DNA of 64,000 bases from Gari tellinella (taxonomy: Eukaryota; Mollusca; Bivalvia; Cardiida; Psammobiidae), in the NCBI GenBank assembly GCA_922989275.2, contig OV277866.1:58209246-58273245 (forward strand), in the 5' to 3' direction. Below, piece after piece: positions 1-10,543 of this stretch; the first letter of the stretch is position 1; each line of letters starts with the position of its first letter. Under the pieces are notes generated by a model. The model was given only the letters and a program-made list of their open reading frames with translations, searched no databases and was not told the origin of the DNA. The position numbers were made by a program, and so were the translations under genes.

Positions 1-70
1 CTTGAATTTTTTTAAACAAAATAACCAATTATGAGTAAACAACCGTGTCTCGATATTTTGAATTCGCTCA

Positions 71-312
71 ACTCTTTCCCTGATAGCCTTTGTCTAGTAT
101 TGAAGATAGGTGACTTCTTAAATCAGATTGGAAGTAAAGCAGAATGTGCCTTAAGGCGCATTCTGCTTTACTTTCAGTCTGCTTTAAGCTTTCATGTGCT
201 AGAATATAAAAATATATCCCTATAATCTATATTTATGACTGATTAAATTGGAACTATTTTCTTCAGCGGAGGAATATATCACATTCTCTAAAAGGCGCTT
301 CGATATTTCGAA
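71..312 (+). mobile_element. Family B MITE (B1), between J-like segments
   Basis: A palindrome at about 112-185 (TAAAGCAGAATG arms) is the family B centre. The flanks match B: a 'gatagcctttgtctagtattgaagat' type left part and a 'cttcagcggaggaata' right part. The left TTAA has decayed to TCAA. The sequences outside it (45-66 and about 300-340, 'cgatatttcgaattcgctt') look like the ends of family J, so this copy probably sits in an older J element. The right edge is approximate. No coding capacity; the short frame at 31-225 is a by-product of the palindrome. Confidence 0.7.
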
Positions 313-364
313 TTCGCTTCAGTCGACTTATTCGTCGTATCGGACTATTTGGAATTCGGTTTGT

Positions 365-460
365 TTATTAGTTTAAACATATTTTATTCCAAGTATATAC
401 ATGAAATGGGATTGGGCCTCAAGTTCTGCCAATTTAGAGTCGGCCCTTCCATATAGGTTA
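365..460 (+). repeat. Dispersed repeat shared with the 29 kb duplication
   Basis: The words 'gtttaaacatattttattcca' (nearly), 'gaaatgggatt' and 'cggcccttcc' occur in the same order at 29083-29155 and 29526-29590. This is a third, diverged copy of the unit duplicated there. Function unknown; it could be the end of an unrecognised LINE or SINE. The stretch from 460 to 640 shows nothing further. Confidence 0.45.
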
Positions 461-647
461 ATAAATACAAGTACTAGATTTATATATTGATGCTAGATGA
501 ACGATAATGTAACACCTTTGCTTTTATTTCATAATTTTCTGGATTATTTTGGTGCAAATTCACCATTTTGGGTCCAGTCTATTTAATTTATTTAATTTAA
601 AATTTGAGAAATAAGAGTAGACGACAGCATGACAGCGAACGGGTTAA

Positions 648-875
648 CTCTTTGGTTCAAAGACACGCATATATGCGTCATTTGTAAACAGTGTACCTAC
701 AAGGAGTACATTTGTCCTATGCAAACAGTGTATACCCTGATCAAGCCCTCTGATCAGGGTCTACACTGTTTGTCATTTTGACTTATATTGTAAAAATCAA
801 CTCTAAAAATTCAAAAATGGACTAGACTCATTTGAAAACTAGAATTGTCCATTTGAGGTTTGAGGGAGGAAAGGG
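648..875 (+). mobile_element. Family C MITE (C1)
   Basis: Flanked by TTAA at 644-647 and by TTAG (one mutation) at 876-879. It starts CTCTTTGGTTC and ends GGAGGAAAGGG, the family C ends. The centre is an imperfect hairpin, GCAAACAGTGTA...CTGATCAGGG...ACTGTTTG. The 'acgcatatatgcgtc' self-complementary word near the left end is typical of this family. The assignment to piggyBac-like elements rests on TTAA and C-rich ends, since no transposase is present. Confidence 0.8.
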
Positions 876-1049
876 TTAGCCAGCTATCTCTCAGGATGCA
901 ATTAGGTGTCCTATAAACCGTAGGAATGGGGAAGGGAATAGTGGACTTTCTATGAGGGTTAGCATAGAACGAGTGCATCTTGCAGGAAAGTGGTTCAACA
1001 GGAAAATTCAAAGAACTTTATTCTCCTTTACTATTTACATGCCAATCGC

Positions 1050-1125
1050 GACCTGTGATTGGTATTTGCAAACCGTATGGATCCAGATCAGACGCCGTTT
1101 AGAATGTCTGACAATAGTATTTTAG
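1050..1125. repeat. Half-palindrome fragment of the GATCAGACGCCG cassette
   Basis: 'ttgcaaaccgtatggatccagatcagacgccg' type text is one arm of the central cassette of D/F-type MITEs, without its partner arm or ends. It is a relic, too short for family assignment. Confidence 0.4.
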
Positions 1126-1133
1126 GTTATTAA

Positions 1134-1500
1134 AATAAACAAGATATGTGTTTGTGAAATGCCCCCTGATGTGAACATGACCTCTTTATGACCTTGGCCT
1201 TTAACATTACCCAACTTGTCCTTAGCTCAACAACCATGAAGTCTCTATCATCAAGGTCCATGTAGTAACATTGTTAACTGTATTTGACCTCTGAATGACT
1301 CCTAAATGACCTTGGACTTCTTTGGACATGACCCATGTTGTTCTGAGCTCAAGAGCTTATTGAGATGAATACACATACCAAATATAAAGGCTGTATCTTA
1401 TTTAGTTCAAAATTTATGGTCAATGCTTAAGTTGTGAACAGACGGACAGACGAACATACAAACAGACGGACAGACCACAGCATGCCTCGACTAAATCGCG
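1134..1500 (-). repeat. 'tgaccttgg' tandem repeat block
   Basis: Two imperfect ~145 bp units with 'catgaagtctctat', 'tgaccttgg', 'gacatgacccatgttg' and 'gagctcaagagc' run in reverse orientation to the longer array at 24.9-25.44 kb. The block ends in an 'acagacggacagacg' stretch. Such arrays are common in bivalve DNA. No gene is seen. Confidence 0.6.
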
Positions 1501-1584
1501 CGGGGGTATGAAAAGGACATAGATATATATCTTGATTTGACAAACTTTGGAAACGACAATTTCAAAGCAGACGATTGAGGTGTA

Positions 1585-1831
1585 CAGTGGAGAATACGTA
1601 ATTATTTTCCATTTAAACGCAAACGAAACGCAAACGCAAAACACTAAAATGTAGAAAAGGTCAACTTTTTGACAATTCTGACTTTTCATTTTTATCTAAG
1701 TGGCAAACAGTTTGGGGCCGGATCAGACGCCGGTTTGCCCTGTGTCTGATCAGGCTCCAAACTGTTTACACTGGAAATAATAGTTTTAGCGTAAACGCGT
1801 TTATTGGGCAAGAATAACGTTTTCTCCACTG
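1585..1831 (-). mobile_element. Family A MITE (A1)
   Basis: TA at 1583-1584 and 1832-1833 flanks CAGTGGAGAA...TTCTCCACTG. It is a complete copy with the GTTTGGGGCCGGATCAGACGCCGG arm and its partner. The centre is not perfectly paired: 'tttgccctg' replaces the usual GGTAACCC loop. The TA target and CAGTG ends point to the Tc1/mariner superfamily. It is non-autonomous. Confidence 0.9.
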
Positions 1832-1842
1832 TAACACACTTG

Positions 1843-2328
1843 TATTGTCCGACAATATTGTCCTGACGTTGGTGACCTCTAATAGCATAATTTCACACTT
1901 TGTTGCATATCTGAATATAGCTTCGGAACACTTCGTTATCATTTATACGAGAACGCATATTGTAACCACACCGGTACCGAGAAAATATAGCATCTAAGGG
2001 TTGTCAATTAGGTATATATTGGAAAGAGTCGCAGGTGAGGACATCGATGATCTTACCTGAATGAAAACCCACTCGAAAGCGGTGCGTTTTAGTAGATACG
2101 ATTATACTAGGAGACTCGGGAATAACAGTTCATCACTAACATTTTTTGAACTTGCTCAATGTGAAGTGTTAATCCACTGAAGATCACAACTGTAACAAGA
2201 TTCACATAACCAGCCGGAACAACCCGAAACTGTAGGATTCGCTATCGATTATTGATTTATACTGCGTCATCTCCTTATAATTTATTCATGCATAAAGTTC
2301 AACGTCAGGTCAATATTGTCGGACAATA
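1843..2328 (-). mobile_element. TIR element with palindromic ends, short copy
   Basis: Its ends are TATTGTCCGACAATATTG and its reverse complement, followed inward by 'tcctgacgttg' and 'caacgtcagg'. The same ends and the subterminal words 'gtgacctctaatagcataatttcacac' and 'gagaacgcat' recur, in opposite orientation, in the 928 bp element at 31726-32653; here the interior is shorter. No target duplication is evident and no transposase frame exists. Each end is itself a small palindrome, so the superfamily is left open. Confidence 0.75.
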
Positions 2329-2490
2329 ACGTTATGTGAAATGCATGTACAATGCTGCCTACCGTCGGCTAGACCTTTGGCCTCCTCTTCGTTCACAGCT
2401 CTGTTACTCGAGTTGTCTTCGATAAGGTCCGCTTTAGTACCACATAAATAAATCGTACAATCCTGAAAATGAACAATTCAGTATACAGTA

Positions 2491-2736
2491 TAGTGGAGAA
2501 TCTGTTATTCTTTCCCGTTTAAACGCAAACGTACGCAAACGCAAAACACTAAAACGTAGAAAAGAACAACTTTTGGACAATTCTGATGATTCTTGTTTAT
2601 CTTGGTGGCAAACAGTTTGGAGCCTGATCAGACGCCGGGTGACCCGGCGTCTGATCTGGCTCCAAACTGTTTGCACTGCAAATAATAGTTTTAGCGTAAA
2701 CGCGTTTATTGGGAAAGAATAACAGATTCTCCACTG
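2491..2736 (-). mobile_element. Family A MITE (A2)
   Basis: TA-flanked; the first base has changed to T (TAGTGGAGAA) and the right end is TTCTCCACTG. The centre is an intact hairpin, GTTTGGAGCCTGATCAGACGCCGG, closing on GTGACC. The open frame on the minus strand is only a reading of the element. Confidence 0.9.
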
Positions 2737-2784
2737 TACAACCTCTCTATTACGACCACTCAGTTATGTGATCTATATCAGCAC

Positions 2785-2970
2785 CCGATTGAATAAACGT
2801 TGGTTAGTTTAACCCTGGGTAAAACCCTAGCCTTGGGTTTAATCTTAACCATTCTGGTTATTTAACCAGATCGGTTAAACTATGGTATTGTATAAACATA
2901 ATTAACCACATGGTTAGTTAAGCAAACTAGTTAAAATTTAACTATTGGTTAAAGTAACCAGAACGGCCCA
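2785..2970. repeat. Patch rich in GGTTAA/TTAACC words
   Basis: About a dozen GGTTA or TAACC words in both orientations occur within ~185 bp ('ttaaccctgggt', 'ggttatttaaccag', 'ggttaaagtaacc'). They do not form a simple tandem period. It may be a decayed palindromic element; no ends are recognised. Confidence 0.4.
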
Positions 2971-3007
2971 CACTACACCATTCGTCTTAGTCCTGTAACA
3001 TCATTAA

Positions 3008-3250
3008 CCCTTTACCTTATAGAAGCGACTTTTAGCACATTCATTTGATTCATCCGCTGAAGAAAATAGTTCCAATATATACCGCAATGAATATGTGTCA
3101 TATTTAATATTTCCTTATTCTAGCAGGTAATGGCTTAAAGCAGGCTGAAAGTAAAGCAGAATGCGCCATATGGCGCATTCTGCTTTACTTTCAACCTGCT
3201 TTAAGTGGTCATCTATCTTCTATACTAGAAACAGGCTATTGGGTAATGGG
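3008..3250 (-). mobile_element. Family B MITE (B2), complete
   Basis: TTAA at 3004-3007 and 3251-3254 flanks CCCTTTACC...GGTAATGGG. The near-perfect central hairpin (about 3133-3212) has a 'gcgccatatggcgc' loop region. CCC...GGG ends with a TTAA duplication are the signature of piggyBac-like elements. It is non-coding. Confidence 0.88.
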
Positions 3251-3254
3251 TTAA

Positions 3255-3570
3255 CAAAATTTTAAAAAAAGAGAAAAAAAATCCAAGACATAATTATGGG
3301 CCTAAATCATTTTTATGCAAGCGATCCTTCGTTCGATCGGGACCAAACCACAATTGAACGATAGGCCTAGACAGAATGGTGTTTAATGCATGAAGGTGGA
3401 TGCTTAAATTAAGGTAAATGTACAACTAAAAGTTCCATTAGGAACGTTCTGTTTTTACCTTCACCTTTCTTTTAACTGGAGTCTGTCTTTTATACAACCA
3501 AAACCCCTCCGTTTTATAGTCCTAGTAAAGAGGTTTTACAGTATCGTCGATTTACAGTTTCGAGATATCG
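3255..3570. other. No recognised feature
   Basis: AT-rich sequence with no supported gene, terminal repeat or array. Confidence 0.5.
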
Positions 3571-3574
3571 GGTT

Positions 3575-3775
3575 CTCTTGGCCCTTTGAATGGACAATTT
3601 CAGTGTCCAATATAGTCTAGTTTATCTTTTACCATTTAGGGAGGTATTTTTACAATTAATTACAGAATGACAAATAGCTAAGACCCTGCTCACATGGCTA
3701 CGTGTACTCTTTACAGGTACACTGTTTGCACACACAAAACGCGTATATATACACGTCACTATGGTTCATAGGGTT
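3575..3775 (-). mobile_element. Degenerate family C MITE (C2a)
   Basis: 'ccctttgaatggacaatttcag' type left text, 'agaatgacaaatagctaagacc' and a right-hand 'acgcgtatat...gggttaa' give the order of a reversed C element. The central hairpin is largely lost. Confidence 0.55.
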
Positions 3776-3780
3776 AAGTT

Positions 3781-4000
3781 AATCCCTTAACACCTTGTGG
3801 GGCATATTTATATATGCGTCATTTACAAAAACATGTAGTACACTTGAGAGTAAACACGTCCAATGCAAATATTCATGCATTAACCCTCTGACCAGGGTCT
3901 GTACTGGTGGTTATTTAGCAATGTATTCTTAAAATCAACTCTAAATAGTCAAACAAATGTTTTATCTATATATAACTGTTTATTGGAAGTTTCAGGGCCC
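3781..4000 (+). mobile_element. Degenerate family C MITE (C2b)
   Basis: It begins just after TTAA with 'tcccttaacac', then 'tatatatgcgtcattt', 'gaccagggtctg' and 'ggaagtttcaggg', the C order in forward orientation. It abuts C2a in tail-to-tail arrangement. The hairpin is decayed. Confidence 0.5.
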
Positions 4001-5150
4001 AATAAGTTCATGTGTTTTTCAGTTTAAAGACTTTACTCTCAGTCCTTTGAATGCCTAACCACACGCTACCCCACCCCTTCCATTATTCTCAATAGGTCAA
4101 AGCATAAGCCATGTGGTATAGCCATGCCATTTTGTCTACAGGAGCCCTGACATACTCATACACAAGATTTGTTTCAATCAGTATTTCTAATAAAACTATC
4201 AAATACAAGAGATGGGCCTCACACGAGACGCTTCACTAATTCACAGTAGTACAGGTATGCACATGATACATGGGACTTTCCTCACTAGGGGTAATCAATA
4301 AAACTAGGTCAAGAAATGTCTTCAAAGACAATTTGAGATTGACTACACCACGTTTTAACTTTGGAATACGGATATAATCGACATAATCCTTGCGTCCATA
4401 CAGCTAAAGGTCCAGATCACTAACAAATATCCAAAATGTGGGTTGATGCAGGCTACTGTTTAAGCAATATAACGATAGAAAAGAAAGCACCTTTATTGTC
4501 ATGTTGCTTAAAGCGCCCGTCTTTAATCAAGAACATCAAGGGATGACCATGTTGGTGCTTATGTAGAGAAACGGGTAAAGGCGCCAGGAGTGACTCTTAA
4601 AACTGCGGAGGTATGGATTAAATTTGTTTTTTGAAACTTGAATTTTTGAAACTCAAATGTAATTTGAAGGTGAATGAATGACTACCGACTCAAAGGATTG
4701 ACTTGGTATTTTGTCAACTATTTTGTTACCGCCAGAGACACACGTTGATATGATGATATTTGAAGAGAAATCATTATAACAAAATTACTTGTTGTTACCA
4801 GATAACCCAGAAACAAGACATTAACAATAAATAATCCTTACTTTCTAGAGAACTACAATAAAAAAAAAAGGACATTTCATAAAACACAAAAACAACATTT
4901 AAACTACGCCATCCTATGACTGTTTTTAGTTAACTACGCATTTGTTACTATTGACTACTACATTGGTGTAGTTTATTTGTTTAAATATTTCAAAACAATC
5001 AGTTTTTATTTGTGGGTTTAACTTGTTTTGGGCTTTTCTGTGCTTTGTTGTATTTATATAAGGTTTTGTTTACTTCAATTGCTTTTATAAAATACCCATC
5101 CTTTTTCTCTCTTCTTGGCTACTGTTTCACCATATCTCAAATTGTATGAA
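4001..5150. other. No recognised feature
   Basis: No open frame, array or TIR pair could be supported over 1.1 kb. A short 'ttaactttggaatacgg' word near 4350 resembles the arm of family J, but without partner or ends. Confidence 0.4.
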
Positions 5151-5155
5151 TTGTA

Positions 5156-5383
5156 CAGTGGAGAAAACGTTATTCTTTCCCAATAAACGCGTTTACGCTA
5201 AAACTATTTTTTCCACTGCAAACAGTTTGGGTAACTCGGCGTCTGATCAGGCTCCAAACTGTTTGCAACCCAGATCAACATGAATAGTCAAAATTGTCGA
5301 AAGGTTTTCCTCTTCTATGTTTTAGTGCAATGCGTTTGCGTACGTTTGCGTTTAAACGGGAAAGAATAACAGATTCTCCACTG
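5156..5383 (+). mobile_element. Family A MITE (A3), half hairpin lost
   Basis: CAGTGGAGAA at the left follows TA; CTCCACTG at the right is followed by TT in place of TA. Only one full arm of the central palindrome is left (CGGCGTCTGATCAGGCTCC); the other is deleted to 'cagtttgggtaactcgg'. Confidence 0.85.
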
Positions 5384-5575
5384 TTAGCCATTGTTCATGA
5401 ACTAGGATACATCTTTATATTTGTGAGCGTACTGTTGCAAACAGTTTGGGTTAATCGGCGTCTCATCTGTGTTCAAACTATGTGACACTCAGATACCATT
5501 TTCTTTAATCCCCTAACTGCCAAAGTTTTCGTGAGATGTTATCCCATCACCTTTCATTGTCTTCTACTTCAATGT

Positions 5576-5855
5576 AGGGGCCTCCGTGGCCTAGTGGTAT
5601 AGTCCCTGTGACTTACATCACTAAGCTCCTCACCGCTGTGAGTTCGAATCCCAGTAGGGTCGTTCGGATTTTTCATGTGGGGAAACCTTCCAGCTGGCTT
5701 GCGGAAGGTCGGTGGTTCTACCCAGTTGTCGATTTGTGCCTGAAACAGTGCATAAAGGACTTCTGGGGTCTTCCTCCACCTACAATTAGCTGGACGTCGC
5801 GATATGACTGAAATACTGTTGAAAGTGACGTAAAATCAAAACAAATCAAATCAAA
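5576..5855 (+). mobile_element. tRNA-derived SINE with intact target duplication
   Basis: A Pol III type head lies at about 5580-5655: box A-like 'tggcctagtggtata' and box B-like 'gagttcgaatccc'. It is followed by a body with 'ttccagctggcttgcggaagg' type text and an end with 'gctggacgtcgcgatatgactg' and 'gacgtaaaatcaaaac'. That end is the hallmark of a widespread molluscan SINE family, and the element closes on an (AAATC)n tail. The 13 bp direct repeat tctacttcaatgt at 5563-5575 and 5856-5868 is a perfect target duplication. The insertion is complete and young. It needs a LINE in trans, and would be transcribed by RNA polymerase III. The 67-codon frame across it is not a gene. Confidence 0.9.
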
Positions 5856-6160
5856 TCTACTTCAATGTCTGTTATGTCGTTTCAAAATTAAAAGTAAAAG
5901 TAACCTCTGAACTTTTTTATCAGTACATTGTATTTCACAACTCGCGACCACTCCGAGGTTGCATGTTAACTTATTGGTGTGGAAATTCAAAACAAGCTTT
6001 TCTTTGTATCAGGAAGTTTTTTCTTGATATTAGTCACCTTAGGAATTTAACTTAATAGATTTACCATTGGGTATCATCCATACTCAAAACCATCAAAACA
6101 CTTAGTGCCACAGATATAGTTTAACAAAGTTTATAAAAAGGTCAATGAAATTTTAGGATA

Positions 6161-6442
6161 CAGGGAAACCCCTCTAAACTGGACATGTATGGGGACAACA
6201 AAAACATCCGGTTTAGAGGGGTTTCCAGTTTAGAGGGGTTTTAACCCATAGCTATAGTTTCTAGTATGAAAACTTTAAACTATAATCTGCTAGAATATAG
6301 AAACTATTTCTGATGAATGTATTTTCTTCAGTGAAGGAATTAATCAAAGTCGTAACAATTGGAGGGAAACGGGAACAAAGTTTTTGTCCGGTTTAGAGAG
6401 AAATCCGGTATTTAGAGATTCCGGTTTAGAGGGGTTTCACTG
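6161..6442. mobile_element. Family R MITE with a B relic inside
   Basis: TA at 6159-6160 and 6443-6444 flanks CAGGGAAACCCCTCTAAAC...GTTTAGAGGGGTTTCACTG, ends of the pogo/Tigger style. At about 6239 the sequence changes after TTAA into 'cccatagctatagtttctag...ttcttcagtgaagga', the outer parts of a family B element whose central hairpin is lost. R text resumes at about 6355. A B element therefore entered R at a TTAA. Confidence 0.75.
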
Positions 6443-6512
6443 TACAAGAGAGTTGTAGACATGGTAAAGTCAGTGCCTTTTCTAGCATATCCAATCACAT
6501 CAAGAGCATATA

Positions 6513-6764
6513 CAGTGAAGAAAACGTTATTCTTTACCAATAAACGCGTTTACGCTAAAACAATTATTTCCAGTGCAAACAGTTTGGAGCCTGACCAGAC
6601 GCCGGGTAACCCGGCGTCTGATCCGGCTCCAAACTGTTTGCCACTCAGATAAAAATGAAAAGTCAGAATTGTCAAAAATGTGTCCTTTTCTATATTTTAG
6701 TGTTTTGCGTTTCGTTTGCGTTTCGTTTGCGTTTAAACGGGAAAGAATTACGTATTCTCCACTG
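6513..6764 (+). mobile_element. Family A MITE (A4), complete
   Basis: TA-flanked, CAGTGAAGAA...TTCTCCACTG. The hairpin closes on GGGTAACCC. It lies within the diverged 6.46-7.75 kb array: the words 'agcatat' and 'acatcaa.agca' on its left recur near 7085 and 7390. Confidence 0.9.
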
Positions 6765-6789
6765 TATCTCTTGACCAAATTTTCCCGAT

Positions 6790-7750
6790 AGAATAAATTT
6801 GATGAAATGGGACTAAGAACTTAAATGAGCCGTGCCATGACAAAACAAATCTTATTGCATTGCAACATTGTACAGACCAAGAATCGATTCACAAATGAAA
6901 TTGCTAAAGTTGTAAACACTCTTAGACGATGCAAAATCAACATATCAATGACAGAAATCTGGTGATCCAAAGCTTTGATTTCACCCATAACCAAACTTTT
7001 CTGCGAAATTGAGGTCAAATATACATTTTATCCAAATTTAATCAAAATCCATTTAAGTTTGTAGATCCCAGTGTGTCAATTATATTGGAATACGACCTTT
7101 TCTAGTATATCTGAGTACACCAAAGGTAGATTACTCTTAACATAATGACCTGTTTACACTCATATTTTACATCAAAGAACTTTCCATACATATTCGATGA
7201 CCGTGTTTAAATAATATAAAAATCCATTAAAAACTGAAGTAATTTTAGTGTCAACACTCTGAAACTGAGGTTGCTAGTATGTGTTTGAAATTATTTACAT
7301 GTAATTACTGTTATAATGTTATGGGCTGGAGTCCTTGAATCATATGAAATAAACTTGACTTGACTAAAGTATGAACACCGTTAAGTACGGTATTTTATTA
7401 CATCAAGGGCAAATAATGCTAGACGCTTTGTTCCAATTTCATCCATAACCTACATTATCCAAGAAGTTGCAGCCAAACATAGGTCAACCAAGCTTGACCG
7501 AAATTCATTCCAAAGTGTAGACATTACAGTGTAAATATTGCTGATGTTGTGCTGCCTTTTGTAGCATATCTGAGTACATCAATGGCAAATAACTCTTGGC
7601 ACAATGACCAGGTTTCAACAACAATGATTTAGTTTTATCAAAATATCATTAATTAGTGACCAGACAAGTGTTATCCTGCATCTTTAGGTACATTGATGTA
7701 ATTAATTAAAAATTAGGACATCTTGGACAGGAAGTATATAATACCGCTTT
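6790..7750. repeat. Diverged long-period tandem repeat
   Basis: The word chain 'tagtatatctgagtacaccaa' / 'aactcttaacataatgacc' (about 7098-7150) recurs as 'tagcatatctgagtacatcaa' / 'aactcttggcacaatgacc' (about 7563-7610), with weaker matches near 6480 and 7395. The period is about 460 bp, perhaps with sub-units. A LINE-like tail 'aaataaacttgacttgac' lies at about 7347-7365. No gene is seen. Confidence 0.5.
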
Positions 7751-7783
7751 GCTAAGACACTTAGATAACACTAAGTATAGGTT

Positions 7784-7876
7784 AGACTATGGTTGCGAGC
7801 GAATAAACGATATAGTTCGAGGGGGCGTAGCCCCCGAGAACTATGTTGTTTATTCGCGCGCAACCATGGTCTAAAT
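7784..7876. repeat. Long hairpin
   Basis: The arms 'ttagactatggttgcgagcg' and their complement enclose a GC-rich tip 'ggggcgtagcccc'. Pairing is near complete over ~40 bp per arm. It could be a foldback MITE; no TIR-plus-target structure is clear. The frame at 7793 reads through it. Confidence 0.7.
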
Positions 7877-7879
7877 TAT

Positions 7880-8985
7880 TTAGCACTGGCTTGGGCTCGA
7901 GGAAAACAAGAAGACCCTTCGTTTCTGCTTTATGTTTTAGACAAAAAAGTCATTTTATTTATAATATTTTACTTAAATTGAAAGGTTATTTCAATGTGTA
8001 GCTTGAGACATTAAGCATGCTTTAACACCAACATAAATAACGCTTGTTGAAGCTCTATATGTAAGCACAATTCATTATTAATTGCCTTTAAAGTTTAGGT
8101 CTCACTGTTCATAATATGACGTCATCAAGCTTGTACAGTTCCCCGTCGATCTCAGCTGTTTAGTAAAGACAATCTAGACATGCATAATCCGGTTTTAACA
8201 TTTACAGTTGAAACAATGCATATATCTAGGTCCAGAGGGATGGGGTAGATCTAGATCTAGATCTAGATCTATTATTGATACTGTGGAATTACCGTATTGC
8301 TTTAGTTTAAATCATTGATCTGGGTTTTATTCCGATTTTTTATCGTTAAGCCTACAGTGCAGGCAAAAGGTTTTCGCGGTGGCTCGCTCGTGGGATTTCT
8401 AGGGTTGTGACGTCAAATTGCCTTGATATGACTGAAGCATGGAATAAGTGAACAGTGTGTTAGTTATTTCATGGTTTTGTTCAATAAACGATATATTCAC
8501 AGGTTTTTTAGGCATCTGATTGGCCGAGAGCTCCAAGCCACGTGCTAATACATGTAAACCAGGAATGTCTCGCAAAATATGTCAACATGTTGATTGTTTA
8601 TGTCTAGCACGGGAAATGACGTACTGAAGAGAACTAGGAACGTTAGCACAGGATGTCAACACTTTGCAAGTGCTTATTGTTTGAGTCGCGCCGCATTATA
8701 AGCATATCAAAGTATGTCTTTTCCCTCTCCTGGCGACGTTGTACATTTGGTTTTCAACATCAAGTTTTAGTTTGACCACTATTTCCTGAGTGTGTTTAAT
8801 GCATTAACTACTTTATCTTCGCGCTTTGCCCACGCTGGAAAACATTTTATTTCGCTTACTATTGTATATATGATAGGCTGTATTGCTGCAAAAAGTCAAC
8901 ACGCATGACCATCAACGATCATGCCAATGTTTGAAGACGTCGAACGATAGTGATAGTACTCTCTATATGCATGTGATATATAACT
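7880..8985. other. No gene; short (tagatc)n run
   Basis: The only structure found is a microsatellite of tagatc units at about 8247-8271. The remainder has normal-looking AT-rich composition with some CpG-containing words but no frame, array or TIR. Confidence 0.45.
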
Positions 8986-8988
8986 ATA

Positions 8989-9192
8989 CAGTAAAACCTC
9001 TCTATTACGACCACTAAATTATGTTAATTAATAGGTGTTTACGATAGGTGATCGCTCAAAGCAAGGTGACAGTAAAACAGAAAGCTCCTACAGGAGCTTT
9101 CTGTTTTGCTGTCACCTTGTTATAAGCTGTCACCTGTCTTTTAAACTCGTATAAGCCTTGGTTTTATTGGTCGTAATAGCGGGCATTGACTG
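8989..9192. mobile_element. Family E MITE (E1), complete
   Basis: TA at 8987-8988 and 9193-9194 flanks CAGTAAAACCTCTCTATTAC. The right end has drifted ('gtaatagcgggcattgactg'). The central hairpin is CAAGGTGACAGTAAAACAGA...AGCTCCTACAGGAGCT. The ends are typical of pogo/Tigger-type MITEs. The hairpin resembles the family B centre. Confidence 0.88.
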
Positions 9193-9194
9193 TA

Positions 9195-9685
9195 TATACA
9201 AATACATTTCTTACATTGTTTCGTGTAAATGAAATATATTTGGTATATGAAAAGGTATGTGGCTGGTCGAAATTAATAGATCGTAGCTATAATTTATTTA
9301 TGTATAATGTGATTATATGTGTATGTATGATGGAGAGTTTTGAATGATTTCATTTGTGTATGATTTATTAACTAAAAGACAATGCTATTTTGTTTTTATA
9401 TTGTTTATGAAGTGGTTTGGGGCCTGTATTTGGTATTTTAGTCTTCTCTAATCAGATATTCAGCGTTTTCTCTTTCTCTTGTTGGTATTATTGCCAGAGT
9501 TATACGAACGTATATCTTATTTGCGTTGACAATTGAGAATCATTTATAAAGATATTTGGTGCTGCTTTTACAATAGTCTTGTTTATACCAACAATACTGA
9601 GCCAGATAAGTGTACTTCCGAAGGGAGAGCTGGCTAGAACTTGCGATGTTTGAATTGTCGTATGCTGGTTTTCTCAAATTAACAT
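9195..9685. other. No recognised feature
   Basis: AT-rich DNA without a supported gene, array or TIR. Confidence 0.4.
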
Positions 9686-9689
9686 ATTA

Positions 9690-9812
9690 GACATTTCACA
9701 GAAAAAAAACCTTAATGACGAGTGGCAAATAGCTTGAATCCAGATCAGACGCCGCGCAACGCACTTAGTTTGTGTCTCCCATTTGTTGTCGTTGTAGAGA
9801 GGGAGCGCTGTA
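9690..9812 (+). mobile_element. Partial family D MITE (D11)
   Basis: It runs from 'acagaaaaaaaaccttaatgacgagtggcaa' through one hairpin arm (GATCAGACGCCGCG), then jumps to the right end 'gttgtagagagggagcgctg' with TA after it. The left third and the second arm are missing. Confidence 0.7.
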
Positions 9813-10132
9813 GTCCTTGCCCCTAGTGTATGACCCCACAAAGGGTCATTTAACCCAATCACTGCCGGGGCGGCATCTCATTTGAACAAAATTCGTCTGC
9901 TTTTATTTCACAGTTTTGAATTTTAGGAAATTGACAAAAGTAAAACCCTAATCTGATGAGCATACACCTATTTGTAAATAACCATTATGCTCGGGGTAAG
10001 GCCGTGAAGGGTTCACTGTGATCAAGGATTGACGGTAAAAAATAATAACTTTCTTTTAAAACATGACGTACACGAAGATATTGCTTTGGTGAAAATGTAC
10101 ATTCAGGCGCGTTAAGGCCTGAATGTAATATT

Positions 10133-10372
10133 TAACCTTTTTCTTCATTCACCGATTTGTGTCTAGCGTAGACTACCATAAAATGGGCATGTAAACAATG
10201 AAGACTGTAAACAGACGCCGACTAATGCGGCGTCTGATCAGAGTATACACTGTTTACTGATAGAAATACAATGTAAAATAAACGAAACTGAAAATTTAGA
10301 CCAGACAACGTTAGAACAAAAGTGGACTAATCCAATTTTTAAGCATGGAAGGAAATTGGCATAAATTGGTTA
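10133..10372 (-). mobile_element. Family H-like MITE (H3), diverged
   Basis: Half a hairpin is seen ('gcggcgtctgatcagagtatacactgttta') next to 'aaaatttagaccaggc'-type text also found at 59120-59190. Candidate TTAA ends lie at about 10129 and 10369. Family placement is tentative. Confidence 0.5.
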
Positions 10373-10543
10373 ACTTTGTTAATTTAAGAAACCACCTTTC
10401 GGCTCTAAATGACCATTTTGTGTCGAGGGCCGTAAAACACCATTTATTAATTCATTCGTAAAGTAACCACTTGTGTGTAGGATTTCTTAAAGGCCTTCTA
10501 TGAGGTGTCGTTTAAAGGTTTATATACGATGATTAGAATTTCG

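Noticed and set aside
2340..2460. Possible exon in 'cctaccgtcggctagacctttggcc' text
   Set aside because: No open frame of useful length and no splice-site context that could be supported by eye.
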